Shown piece after piece: positions 17,021 through 25,809 of a stretch of 64,000 bases of DNA. The notes below the pieces were generated by a model that saw only the letters and a program-made list of their open reading frames with translations, did no database searches and had not been told where the DNA came from. Source of the DNA: RHLJ01 sp965212165 (GTDB lineage Bacteria; Bacteroidota; Rhodothermia; Balneolales; Balneolaceae). The DNA lies in NCBI GenBank assembly GCA_965212165.1, contig OZ243096.1, positions 2,666,001-2,730,000 on the forward strand, written 5' to 3'. Positions within the stretch are counted from its first letter, which is position 1. The number at the start of each line of letters is the position of its first letter. Position numbers and translations under genes: made by a program.

Positions 17021-18088
17021 TCATGCTATATGTTCGGCATGGTACTCTTCTTCAGAGTGATGATGATCTTCTGCTGCCATACCGATAAATACGGCAGAAA
17101 GAAGAGTAAAAATATAAGCTTGCAATAATGCTACAAAAACCTTCAAAGCATATAGAACAACAGTTAAGGTAACAGAGAAAAGACTTACACCAATCCCTGC
17201 TACTGGTCCAAATAAATCAGCGAAGATGAATATCAGTCCAAGTATCGCAATTATCATAATTTTTCCAGAAAGCATATTCGCAAATAGTCGAATAGCTAAT
17301 GCAAAAGGTTTAGTAAGCAAGCCTACTAATTCCACAAATATCATTAAGATCTTAACTCCAACTGGTACGCCAGGGAACCAAAAAATGTGCCCCCAATAAT
17401 CTTTTGTACCACTAAATTGAGTAATAAAAAATGTCATTAAAGCTAAAGTTGCTGTCACTGTAAGATCTGCTGTTGCGGTCGCAGCCCATGGAAATAAGCC
17501 AAATAAATTCATAAAGGCTATTCCCATAAATACTGTAAAGAAGTACGGTACGTACTTATCTGCTTTGTGAGCATCAATATTAGAACGAGCTACATCGTCT
17601 CTAATAAATATGAAGAGAACTTCGAATAAATTTTGTAAACCACCTTTTGGCTCAACATCTCTTCCTACTCCTTTCTTATACCTATTAGACATTGATACTG
17701 TAATCCAAACGGCGAGTATCATTCCCATCCAAAAGTAAACTAGATGAGAGGTGATTGAGAAGTCGATTAGAATACTTCCACCTTGAGGAGGTACAACAAC
17801 ATGGTCAATATCTTGAAATTCTGAGTACTCAATAAGAGAATATGTACTTGATGCAGCATTAAATTTAGTAGCTCCACTAGCATCTTTCCATAATATTAAA
17901 CGAGGAAGGTAAATCTTACCACCGTTAATAAAATTTGGGACTTTAAAATAATCGTGATCAACAACAGTTCCCATTACATCTAGCACAGGTTCTTCATCCC
18001 CAGTTGCTGCATCTGATGCAAAAATGTTTGGTGTACTAGCTGATAAAAAAAGAAGCGTAAGAAATACGCGACGCAGGGTCTGGATCAT
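17021..18088 (-). CDS. atpB: ATP synthase F0 subunit a
   Basis: The 355-residue protein is longer than the 270-residue E. coli form. It has an N-terminal signal-like segment (1-25) and a roughly 85-residue extracytoplasmic region before the first core helix at about 114-132. This extension is usual in Bacteroidota relatives. The essential stator arginine is Arg267 in LAIRLFANMLSGK. The C-terminus is rich in His and Glu (AEDHHHSEEEYHAEH). The start overlaps the stop of the upstream atpI-like gene by one base (TAATG), indicating translational coupling. Confidence 0.95.
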   Translation of the reverse strand: MIQTLRRVFLTLLFLSASTPNIFASDAATGDEEPVLDVMGTVVDHDYFKVPNFINGGKIYLPRLILWKDASGATKFNAASSTYSLIEYSEFQDIDHVVVPPQGGSILIDFSITSHLVYFWMGMILAVWITVSMSNRYKKGVGRDVEPKGGLQNLFEVLFIFIRDDVARSNIDAHKADKYVPYFFTVFMGIAFMNLFGLFPWAATATADLTVTATLALMTFFITQFSGTKDYWGHIFWFPGVPVGVKILMIFVELVGLLTKPFALAIRLFANMLSGKIMIIAILGLIFIFADLFGPVAGIGVSLFSVTLTVVLYALKVFVALLQAYIFTLLSAVFIGMAAEDHHHSEEEYHAEHIA

Positions 18089-18459
18089 TACTGTTTACTG
18101 CTTTTCTTGTCTAAGATTTTGTTGAATAAAATCATTTCTGTTATAGAATTGAGAAGATAGGAAATTATGAAACTAACTGTAAAGTAGATTTCATCAATTT
18201 TTGTTACTCCAAGCAAAATAGTTATGATAATTAGAACAATTAAAAACCTACCAACCACCGAGAAAAAGAAAATCTTATTGAATATCCCCCATTCTCTTTC
18301 CCAGAAAGTATCTATAACCCAAGCACTTACAATAATTGAGATTGATGATATTAAAGCACCAAGTATTAAACCCAGTGCCTGAAAGGTTGGAATTAAAAAA
18401 AATGAAAGTGCTAAAAAAAAATGAATACCTATGTTTACTTTAACAAGCTTCTTTAGCAT
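18088..18459 (-). CDS. ATP synthase AtpI-like four-helix membrane protein
   Basis: The 123-residue protein has four predicted membrane helices and short charged loops. It sits between atpZ and atpB, where the AtpI assembly/ion-uptake protein is found in many atp operons. Primary sequence similarity to AtpI cannot be judged by eye, so the call rests on position, size and topology. Its stop overlaps the atpB start. AtpI is thought to help c-ring assembly or magnesium uptake in other bacteria. Confidence 0.65.
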   Translation of the reverse strand: MLKKLVKVNIGIHFFLALSFFLIPTFQALGLILGALISSISIIVSAWVIDTFWEREWGIFNKIFFFSVVGRFLIVLIIITILLGVTKIDEIYFTVSFIISYLLNSITEMILFNKILDKKSSKQ

Positions 18460-18464
18460 TCTTA

Positions 18465-18683
18465 TTAATTATTTTTGTTATCCAATTTTTTTGCAATTCT
18501 AAATACCGTAAAAAAGAAAAATACAATTCCTAACACTGCGCCAATTAATAAACCCCAAGGGCTACTCAATAAATAGATATCTAACAAATACCCGAGAACT
18601 ATTGGAACTGTTATAGTTGCTGCAATTTCTACACCAAGCCCTAGGTATTCTCGGTACTTCTTGGGTAAAAATTTTGTTTTCAA
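18465..18683 (-). CDS. atpZ: AtpZ/AtpI-family (PF09527) ATP synthase accessory protein
   Basis: The 72-residue protein has two membrane helices. The sequence YREYLGLGVEIAATITVPIVLGYLLD, then PWGLLIGAVLGIVFFFFTVFRIAKKL, is typical of the AtpZ family. No ATG exists in the frame; translation most likely starts at the TTG at 18681-18683, directly after the bactofilin stop codon. This TTG start is needed to include the conserved N-terminal charged helix. It leads into the F0 genes. Confidence 0.88.
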   Translation of the reverse strand: MKTKFLPKKYREYLGLGVEIAATITVPIVLGYLLDIYLLSSPWGLLIGAVLGIVFFFFTVFRIAKKLDNKNN

Positions 18684-19127
18684 TTAGCTGGCAGCTTTAG
18701 TTTTCAAATGAGTTCCTTTTTCAAAGTCAGCGTCACTTACTTGTGATAACTCTTTTGAACCCTCTCCCATTCTACAAGATCCATTTATTTGGGCACCTTC
18801 TTCAACTATAAGAGTTTTTGTGTAAATATTACCATCTACAATAGCATCTTTTCTAAGAACTAGTCGGTTAGATACTCTTACTTCTCCTTCAACCCTACCT
18901 GCTATATCTGCATCTGCTGAAGTAACATTTCCAGAAACTTTACCTTTATCTGTAATGATAAGCTTTCCTTTTGAAATAGCTTCTCCGTCAACTGTTCCAC
19001 TAATTCGGATATCAGCTATTGCATGGAGATTACCTTTTAATTTAGTCCCCTCACTTATAATATTCACAGATGGAGAGGTATTTTGTTGAGTACTCACTTT
19101 TGATCCTGATTTATTAGAATTGAACAT
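18684..19127 (-). CDS. Bactofilin (polymer-forming cytoskeletal protein)
   Basis: I place the start at the ATG at 19127 (147 residues), 5 bases after the M23 peptidase stop; a TTG-initiated longer form would overlap that gene by about 50 bases. The core is a right-handed beta-helix of short repeats (ISEGTKLKGNLHAIADIRISG, then TVDGEAISKGKLIITDKGKVSG and so on), typical of bactofilin (PF04519), with disordered ends. Bactofilins self-assemble into filaments and often recruit peptidoglycan hydrolases. The adjacent M23 peptidase fits that partnership. Confidence 0.93.
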   Translation of the reverse strand: MFNSNKSGSKVSTQQNTSPSVNIISEGTKLKGNLHAIADIRISGTVDGEAISKGKLIITDKGKVSGNVTSADADIAGRVEGEVRVSNRLVLRKDAIVDGNIYTKTLIVEEGAQINGSCRMGEGSKELSQVSDADFEKGTHLKTKAAS

Positions 19128-19132
19128 ATAAA

Positions 19133-19993
19133 CTACTGAATTAAATACATTGATGGGTCCTGCGGGACTCCATTTTTCCAAATTTCTAGATGCAGATGCG
19201 GCCCAGTGCTCGAAACACCCACATTTCCTGTCACCCCAATTATATCACCTTTTAAAATAACATCACCACTCTTTTTTGTTAGCGATGAACAATGTTTATA
19301 AATACTGAGCAAGCCATCGGCATGTTGCACAGAGATTACATAACCATCACTTATAGTCCAAGTTGCATTCACGATCGTCCCATCTGCAATAGATGCTATT
19401 AACTCTTTTTCTTTTGTAGCAACATCAATCCCAAAATGATATTCCTCAGGCTCATATTCACGTGTAAGTGTACCATTAACAGGATAACTAGTAGGGAAAT
19501 CTGGAGCCGATTTAAAAATATTTGAGAAAAAGACACCTGAATTATTAATTTGATCACTTGTTGGGTTAACATCAAAACGTTCTGCGAATATATCAGCTAC
19601 ACTTTCATCAGAATTCCCAAACATTGATGAAAACCTATCGTCCATTGCTAATGTTGTATCAACACTTAATTTTATAACATTCTTCATTTCTTCTAGTTGA
19701 TAATCTCTCACTATAAGTGAATCCTGTAAAGAAATTACTCGCTCGGTTATATTTTCAACCTGTGCTCTCATTTCAGCATCTTCTTTACTATATAATAATG
19801 CTCCTATTGGTGTTAGCATAAAAAGTAGAGCCACAATTATAGATAGCATCAAACAAATAAATGTTAGAAACATAAAAAACTGATTCGGCCTAAATAGATA
19901 TGAATTATCCTCACCTGGTCTTGTATCATCAAGAAGAATAACAGTGATTTTCTTAAGACGATGTTCGTATAGTTTTTTAAGGAAATTGAGCAT
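19133..19993 (-). CDS. Membrane-anchored M23 (LytM) peptidoglycan endopeptidase
   Basis: The 286-residue protein has a cytoplasmic N-terminus, one membrane helix at about 39-63, a coiled coil at about 70-110, and a C-terminal LytM domain. Zinc ligands are present: His186 and Asp190 (HFGID) and His268 with His266 (HLHLE). The domain therefore looks catalytically complete. Similar coiled-coil/M23 proteins sit beside bactofilin genes in proteobacteria and cut peptide cross-links to shape the cell. The start ATG at 19993 follows the glycosyltransferase by 28 bases. The bactofilin gene follows immediately. Confidence 0.92.
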   Translation of the reverse strand: MLNFLKKLYEHRLKKITVILLDDTRPGEDNSYLFRPNQFFMFLTFICLMLSIIVALLFMLTPIGALLYSKEDAEMRAQVENITERVISLQDSLIVRDYQLEEMKNVIKLSVDTTLAMDDRFSSMFGNSDESVADIFAERFDVNPTSDQINNSGVFFSNIFKSAPDFPTSYPVNGTLTREYEPEEYHFGIDVATKEKELIASIADGTIVNATWTISDGYVISVQHADGLLSIYKHCSSLTKKSGDVILKGDIIGVTGNVGVSSTGPHLHLEIWKNGVPQDPSMYLIQ

Positions 19994-20021
19994 ATTGAAT
20001 TATTCTGTACTAAAGATGCAC

Positions 20022-21284
20022 TTATTGTGCAGAAATTACATTAAAAATTTCTGCTAACCTTTCTGTTAATCTTTTCCGATTGAACTTATCAATAAATGTT
20101 TGATTCGGAAATGGTAGTTTTTCATCTCTTATTAATTCAATTACACTTCCGATATTATTTTTTAAACTAATTAAATCATTTGGTTCCGAGATATAAGCCG
20201 TACCATATTCAATTAGAGTATTTTTTACATCACCGTCTGGAATCATGGCAATTATAGGTTTCTTGGCTGCCATATACTCATAGGTTTTCCCTAATGATAG
20301 ATAAAACGGATTCTTTTTGTGCGAATTGTTTAACCACAGTATATCCGCTTTTATTAAGTTAGTAACAGCCTCTGAATGAGGTAAGAACCCGAAGTCTTTA
20401 ACATTGTCTTGAAGATTATACTTCTTAAAATGTCTAGTATACTCTTTTGTGGAATTACCTTGGAACTGTAATTCGATTTTATTCTTATATGATGGATTTT
20501 CTTCGATAAATAAAGCAATAGCTTCAATGAAGTTCTCTGGCCCACTTTCCGGATAAAAAGTACCGCTATATAGAAACCTGATTTTATTGGAAGTATTATC
20601 AATTTTCGCTGTTCTAAAATCATCAAAATCGAATCCATGAGTAATAACTTCAGCTTTTTCTGTATTCACTTTTCTTTGATCAATCGCATCTGCAATATAG
20701 TTATTGATCGTAATGATTTTATCGGCTTTAATTAACGTTTCCAATTCAATCTTCTTCATCTTAGAATAGTGAAATGGAGTTGAATATTTAATAAGATGAC
20801 TTTCAAGCCAATCATCCCTTAAATCCATAACAACAGGAATATCAACTTCTTCCTTTATTCTCTTTGCAAGAATAAGATTTGAATAAGGTGGAGCCGTAGC
20901 AAAAACTAAATCAATTTTTTGATTTTGCATCACTTCACGAGCCTTTTGAAGCCCTGGCTCAATCCATGCTTTCTTATTATCCGGTAACCAAAAAAACTGA
21001 GAGATTTTTCTAAGAAAATTATCCAAGAAACTAGGTAATTTAACTAATCTATCACCTGATTTGTGAAGTAATGTTTTTCCTTTAACCCTATGTACTTCAA
21101 CATTTAATGAATCTAATTCTTCTTGTAATGATTCATCGAATACATGATATGCACCCGGTTCTGGACAGAGGATAATAGGATTCCACCCAAACTCTCGAAG
21201 GTACTTCACAAACTTGAGCGGACGCTGTACTCCACTTCCTCCCATTGGAGGGAAATAGTAAACTATAACGAGCACATTTTTCAT
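20022..21284 (-). CDS. GT4-type glycosyltransferase
   Basis: The 420-residue GT-B enzyme opens with VLVIVYYFPPMGGSGVQRPLKF, which is common among Bacteroidota glycosyltransferases that act in exopolysaccharide synthesis. The C-terminal half has IRFLYSGTFYPESGPENF (about 233-250) and an ADILWLNNSHKKNPFYLSLGKTYEYMAAKKPIIAMIP region. There the Lys and Glu of KTYEYMAAKKPI correspond to the second Glu of the E-x7-E motif. It lies 14 bases after guaB and 28 bases before the M23 gene. The substrate is unknown. Confidence 0.82.
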   Translation of the reverse strand: MKNVLVIVYYFPPMGGSGVQRPLKFVKYLREFGWNPIILCPEPGAYHVFDESLQEELDSLNVEVHRVKGKTLLHKSGDRLVKLPSFLDNFLRKISQFFWLPDNKKAWIEPGLQKAREVMQNQKIDLVFATAPPYSNLILAKRIKEEVDIPVVMDLRDDWLESHLIKYSTPFHYSKMKKIELETLIKADKIITINNYIADAIDQRKVNTEKAEVITHGFDFDDFRTAKIDNTSNKIRFLYSGTFYPESGPENFIEAIALFIEENPSYKNKIELQFQGNSTKEYTRHFKKYNLQDNVKDFGFLPHSEAVTNLIKADILWLNNSHKKNPFYLSLGKTYEYMAAKKPIIAMIPDGDVKNTLIEYGTAYISEPNDLISLKNNIGSVIELIRDEKLPFPNQTFIDKFNRKRLTERLAEIFNVISAQ

Positions 21285-21298
21285 TTCTGAGTTTTCGA

Positions 21299-22786
21299 TC
21301 AGACTGAATAGTTTGGTGCTTCTTTAGTAATCTGTACTGAATGAGGATGGCTTTCTTTGTAAGATGCCGCTGATATTTGTACAAATTCTGCTTTCGTCTT
21401 CAATTCCTGAATAGTCGCCGTACCACAATAACCCATAGCCGCTTTTAAGCCACCGCTCATTTGATGAACCACTTCACCTAAATAACCTTTAAAAGCGACT
21501 CTACCTTCAATACCTTCCGGAACTAATTTATTTAAATCATCTTCTACATCTTGAAAATAACGATCTTTGGAACCCTTTTTCATAGCTCCAATACTACCCA
21601 TCCCACGATATGATTTATATTTTCTTGATTCATAAATGATAGTTTCACCGGGGCTTTCATCAACACCAGCAAACATAGATCCCATCATTACAACATCTGC
21701 ACCACCAGCAATTGCTTTTGGTATGTCACCAGTTTGTTTAATTCCTCCATCTGCTACTAAACCAATACCTTTGGAATTACAAAACTCAGCTACTTCCATC
21801 ACTGCACTTAATTGAGGAACACCTATTCCAGTAACTATCCTAGTAGTACATATTGATCCTGGCCCTACTCCTACTTTTACAACATCTGCCCCAACATCAG
21901 CTAATGCTTCTGCAGCTGAACGTGTAGCAATGTTTCCACCTATAACATTTAAGTTACTATATTTCTTTTTAATTGAAGAGACCGTAGATAACACACCTTG
22001 TGAATGTCCATGTGCCGTATCTACAGTAATAATATCAACACCTTCACTAACTAAAGCGTCAACTCTTTCCATTGTATCTTCAGTCACACCTACTGCTGCA
22101 CCAACTCTTAATCGTCCCAAATCATCTTTACAAGCATTTGGGAAATTCATTTTCTTCTCAATATCCTTAAAGGTAATTAGGCCTACTAATTTGTCTTGAT
22201 CATCGACAATAGGTAGCTTTTCAACTTTATAAGATTGAAGAATTTCTTCTGCTTGTTTTAGATTTGTACCAATTTTCCCTGTAATTAGATTCTCTTTAGT
22301 CATTATATCACCAAGTTTACGTGACATCTCAACTTCAAATCTTAAATCTCTATTCGTAACAATACCTATTAGTATGCCATTATTGTCAATAATTGGAATA
22401 CCACCAATTTTATGAACTCTCATCAAGCTACGAGCATCTTTAACTGTTGCATTGGCTCCAAGTGTAACTGGGTCAACAATCATTCCACTCTCACTTCTTT
22501 TAACCAATCTAACCTGTTCTGCCTGTTCTTCTATAGACATATTCTTATGAAGCATTGCAATTCCGCCTTCCCTGGCTAGGGCAATTGCTAATCTATATTC
22601 AGAAACAGTGTCCATTGCAGCACTTAAAATAGGTACATTTAACTTAAGAGTAGGAGTTAACTGAACACTAATATCTACATCGCGTGGAAGAACTTGCGAA
22701 TATCTTGGAACAAGAAGAACATCATCGTAAGTTAAACCTTGACGTGTAATACGTTCAAAGGGATTAGCATCATTCATTTTATGCAT
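21299..22786 (-). CDS. guaB: Inosine-5'-monophosphate dehydrogenase
   Basis: The 495-residue enzyme catalyses the NAD-dependent oxidation of IMP to XMP, the first committed step of GMP synthesis. The catalytic loop GPGSICTTRIVTG contains the active-site Cys313. The N-terminal DDVLLVPRYS and the phosphate-binding GGNIATRSAAEAL are present. Residues about 100-215 form the Bateman module (two CBS domains), which often binds adenosine or guanosine nucleotides to regulate the enzyme. Starts at 22786 or 22777 are both ATG. It heads a long minus-strand run. A TATCTTTG box lies about 29 bases upstream. Confidence 0.97.
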   Translation of the reverse strand: MHKMNDANPFERITRQGLTYDDVLLVPRYSQVLPRDVDISVQLTPTLKLNVPILSAAMDTVSEYRLAIALAREGGIAMLHKNMSIEEQAEQVRLVKRSESGMIVDPVTLGANATVKDARSLMRVHKIGGIPIIDNNGILIGIVTNRDLRFEVEMSRKLGDIMTKENLITGKIGTNLKQAEEILQSYKVEKLPIVDDQDKLVGLITFKDIEKKMNFPNACKDDLGRLRVGAAVGVTEDTMERVDALVSEGVDIITVDTAHGHSQGVLSTVSSIKKKYSNLNVIGGNIATRSAAEALADVGADVVKVGVGPGSICTTRIVTGIGVPQLSAVMEVAEFCNSKGIGLVADGGIKQTGDIPKAIAGGADVVMMGSMFAGVDESPGETIIYESRKYKSYRGMGSIGAMKKGSKDRYFQDVEDDLNKLVPEGIEGRVAFKGYLGEVVHQMSGGLKAAMGYCGTATIQELKTKAEFVQISAASYKESHPHSVQITKEAPNYSV

Positions 22787-22814
22787 TTAATAGGAAATTT
22801 TGCTTGCGGTTTTT

Positions 22815-22822
22815 CAAAGATA
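22815..22822 (-). promoter_or_regulatory. TATCTTTG -7-like promoter box upstream of guaB
   Basis: Minus-strand TATCTTTG, an exact TAnnTTTG match, 29 bases before the guaB ATG. On the plus strand of the same divergent region, TAATTTTG (22886-22893) gives a candidate box for the gene at 22940. A -33 TTTG element is not clear for either. Confidence 0.4.
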
Positions 22823-22939
22823 CAAACTTCTGAAGAGGATTTTGAACCTATCTCAATAATATTTAACCTATTCTAATCATATCTGTAATTTTGCACTCAT
22901 TTTTAAAACTAATAGAAAAACCATTATAATCTAATTCCA

Positions 22940-23716
22940 TTGAGTAATAATAAAACATATTCGAAAAAAGAGATAAGTAAAATCTTGAATATAGCTTCTG
23001 AGATTCAGACACAAAAAGATCTCTATGGAGATAAACAAGGATTGAGTGAAGATGAGTTACTAGAGGTAGCTAATGAAGTTGGTATAGATAGAGATTCTTT
23101 AATACAAGCACTAGAAAATTTTGACAACCCAATTATAGATTCAAGTTTCAATTGGATAAGTGGAACAAGTAAAATTCAGGATGTATCCTATGTTGATGGT
23201 GAGGTTAGTCTAGAAAATTGGGACGATATTATCCAAGAAATAAGGAAAATTAATGGAGGTATTGGAAAAACTATACAGAATGGTTCTTCACTAGAATGGG
23301 AACAGCGAATGAGAGAAATTGGCTATAAGCATTTTTCATTTACCCCAAAAGATGGCAAAACTAAGATACAATTCGTATCTGGATGGTCAGGGTTAAAACT
23401 AATAAGTACAGTTCTTCCATCATTCTTTGCATTTATAATTGCGTTAATTTTCCTTAAAGGAATTGGATTACCTAAAAATATAGCCGTTCTCTACGCCCCT
23501 ATTGCTAGTCTATTTGGTTTCGGACTTGGGCGAGTATATTTAAAATCGTATTACGAAAAACAGAAAATAATTCTTTCTTCAATAAAAAAATCAGTTAGTG
23601 GGATAATTTCAAAACCGAGTACTGCTAAACAAAGGATTACATTAGAAGAAACTGAATCTAGTACCGATGAGGTTTTAAACACATCTACTTCCAAATCTTC
23701 AAAAGTGAAAAACTAA
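22940..23716 (+). CDS. Two-helix membrane protein with N-terminal helical domain, unknown function
   Basis: The 258-residue protein starts with TTG at 22940; no ATG precedes the helical N-terminus YSKKEISKILNIASEIQ. Residues 8-65 form a charged two-helix region that resembles short helical domains preceding membrane anchors in Rhodothermota-type proteins, but I cannot name the family with certainty. Two adjacent membrane helices occupy about 152-172 and 178-197. The tail (about 200-258) is charged and Ser/Thr-rich. It is divergent from guaB and convergent with the arabinofuranosidase gene; the two stop codons abut without overlap. Function unknown. Confidence 0.72.
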   Translation: MSNNKTYSKKEISKILNIASEIQTQKDLYGDKQGLSEDELLEVANEVGIDRDSLIQALENFDNPIIDSSFNWISGTSKIQDVSYVDGEVSLENWDDIIQEIRKINGGIGKTIQNGSSLEWEQRMREIGYKHFSFTPKDGKTKIQFVSGWSGLKLISTVLPSFFAFIIALIFLKGIGLPKNIAVLYAPIASLFGFGLGRVYLKSYYEKQKIILSSIKKSVSGIISKPSTAKQRITLEETESSTDEVLNTSTSKSSKVKN

Positions 23717-25261
23717 TTACTTTAGTGTTATAACAACTAATGACTTTGAAGGAATATTTATCTCTAATGAATTGTTTAACAATTTTACGCCTTCAAAATT
23801 CAAGGGTGATACTATCTTAGAATTTTCAAAACTATTGTAAGAATTCACATTGTCAGCAGTTAGAATACGTGCAGAATTAATTGATTTTCCATCCAAGCTG
23901 TTAATTTCAAGTATTAAATCGTGACTATTTTTCGCATCCACATTTGTTAGCGTAATATTGATACTACCATCCTCTGATTCAGATGCGGTACCGTGAATAG
24001 CAGGAATAGTAACTTCACCAAAAGTATATAGCGGTGATACAAATTCTAAAGGGTAATAAATAGCGTCATAGTGTACAGTATAAAATTCAAACGCATAGTA
24101 AGTTGGAGTTTTTATCATTTTATCACCTTCAGTTAGTACCATTGCTTGCAATACATTAACTGTTTGTGCAATATTTGCGAGTCTAACTCTTTCATTATGC
24201 TTTGCAAAAATATCAAATGTCGTTGATGCAATTAATGCGTCTCTTAATGAATTCTGTTGTTCAAGAAACCCACTAATTGTTCCTTCTAGTGGATCTGTCC
24301 ATATACCCCATTCATCTACAGCAAGTACAACTCTTTTTTCAGGATCATATTTATCCATAACTTTAGAATGTCCTTCAATAAATTCATCCATTCGTAATGA
24401 GTATGCAATTGTTGCTATATATTCTTCCTCAGAAAAATCAATAGATGAACCTTTAGTACTCCAGTCACCTGTTGGTATTGTATAAAAATGAAGTGATATG
24501 GCATCCATCATATTTCCGGCTTTACTCATGAGAGTGTCAGTCCAGTCATATTCAACATCATATTTACCGCTCGCTATTTTGAAAAGCTCATTGCCGCTTA
24601 AATTATGGGCATATGTAGCAAATTGTTTGTATTTGTCTGCATAAAATTCCGCAGTCATATTCCCTCCACAACCCCAACTTTCGTTACCAATTCCAAAAAA
24701 TTTTATACTCCATGGTTCTTCTCTACCATTCTCTTTACGCATTTTAGTAAGTGTCGTTTCTCCATCATAAGTTAAATACTCAATCCAATCAGACATATCT
24801 TTTGGATTTGAACTACCAACATTTGCAGAGATATAGGGTTCTGCATTAATTAAGTCAGTAAAACGTAGAAATTCATGAGTTCCAAAACTATTGTCTTCAG
24901 TAACTTGACCCCAAAGAGCATTTAACGTGATTGGTCGTTCATTTTTTGGTCCAATTCCATCTCTCCATCTATAATCGTCAGCAAAACAACCACCAGGCCA
25001 ACGAATATTTGGTATTTTTAAAGCTTTTAGTGCTTCAAGAACATCGGTACGATAGCCTTCAATATTCTGAATACTGGATTCTTTGCCAACCCAAATCCCA
25101 GGATAAATACCTCTTCCTAAATGTTCTGAAAATTGACCAAATATGTGCTTATCTATAATTCCTGAGGTATTATCAGTATTAACAGAGACTGTTGTTTGAG
25201 CTAAACTTGGTGAAACAGCAAGTAAAATTAAGAGACAGTTAATACAAAGTATTCTTAACAT
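23717..25261 (-). CDS. Secreted GH51 alpha-L-arabinofuranosidase
   Basis: I start at the ATG at 25261 (514 residues), because the longer frame uses TTG. A signal peptide ends near Ser-Leu-Ala-Gln. GH51 signatures are clear: FGQFSEHLGRGIYPGIW, IRWPGGCFADDYRWRDGIGP, the acid/base glutamate in FGIGNESWGCGG (Glu197 in the longer numbering) and the nucleophile in LAVDEWGIW (Glu320). The enzyme cleaves terminal arabinofuranose from arabinan or arabinoxylan. It stands alone, without a transporter or SusC/D pair nearby, so the source of substrate (algal or plant detritus) is inference. Confidence 0.93.
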   Translation of the reverse strand: MLRILCINCLLILLAVSPSLAQTTVSVNTDNTSGIIDKHIFGQFSEHLGRGIYPGIWVGKESSIQNIEGYRTDVLEALKALKIPNIRWPGGCFADDYRWRDGIGPKNERPITLNALWGQVTEDNSFGTHEFLRFTDLINAEPYISANVGSSNPKDMSDWIEYLTYDGETTLTKMRKENGREEPWSIKFFGIGNESWGCGGNMTAEFYADKYKQFATYAHNLSGNELFKIASGKYDVEYDWTDTLMSKAGNMMDAISLHFYTIPTGDWSTKGSSIDFSEEEYIATIAYSLRMDEFIEGHSKVMDKYDPEKRVVLAVDEWGIWTDPLEGTISGFLEQQNSLRDALIASTTFDIFAKHNERVRLANIAQTVNVLQAMVLTEGDKMIKTPTYYAFEFYTVHYDAIYYPLEFVSPLYTFGEVTIPAIHGTASESEDGSINITLTNVDAKNSHDLILEINSLDGKSINSARILTADNVNSYNSFENSKIVSPLNFEGVKLLNNSLEINIPSKSLVVITLK

Positions 25262-25331
25262 TATTATCAAATTGATTAAGTATTTAGACTAAACTAAAAA
25301 CAATTCAACTGAAACAACAATCAAATATATT

Positions 25332-25679
25332 TTAAAGTGGTTTTACCTTTAGTGCTTTAATAGCAGTTTCAAGACTACAAACTCCATCTTTAAAGCTACT
25401 TATCCAGAAATGAACTGTGTTTCTGCGATTTGCTACAAATGGATCACATGAAGAATACATTCCTTTTAATTCCTGAACCATGAATTTTACATCGTTGTAA
25501 ATTTCAAATTTTAGGTCATCTGGTAATTCTCCCCATCCCATTAGTGCAAAGGTCTGTTGCATCTCATTGTACTCGGTCGCACTTTCTTTTTTTATTCGTT
25601 TTAACAGTGGAGCAACAAACAAATTTAATGGCGCTTTTTGCGTTGTATCTGATTGTGTAAGGGCATTTGAAGGTGTCAT
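25332..25679 (-). CDS. Small conserved-looking protein, unknown function
   Basis: The 115-residue soluble protein has an ATG start at 25679 and no signal peptide or membrane helix. It is mostly helical and contains aromatic/acidic patches (MGWGELPDDLKFEIYNDV, then VHFWISSFKDGVCSLE). Codon use is like that of its neighbours, so I regard it as a real gene, but I do not recognise the family. A 7-bp inverted repeat (25713-25741) lies in its upstream region. Confidence 0.6.
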   Translation of the reverse strand: MTPSNALTQSDTTQKAPLNLFVAPLLKRIKKESATEYNEMQQTFALMGWGELPDDLKFEIYNDVKFMVQELKGMYSSCDPFVANRRNTVHFWISSFKDGVCSLETAIKALKVKPL

Positions 25680-25712
25680 GATCGTTCTGATTTAGTTTGG
25701 ATTTATTTGATC

Positions 25713-25741
25713 TGACACTAATGTAAAATAGAGGAGTGTCA
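25713..25741. promoter_or_regulatory. Inverted repeat TGACACT-N15-AGTGTCA, candidate operator
   Basis: Perfect 7-bp arms at 25713-25719 and 25735-25741 separated by 15 bases, centred about 48 bases upstream of the small-protein start (25679). The length of about 29 bp suits a dimeric regulator site. The minus strand also reads TTGACA at the outer end, but I see no convincing -10 box. Regulator unknown. Confidence 0.35.
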
Positions 25742-25809
25742 ACATTATGTCACCTAAAAAATATTTTATTTACAGAGCGTTTAATATAGAAATTACCCGT
25801 TTTTTATTA

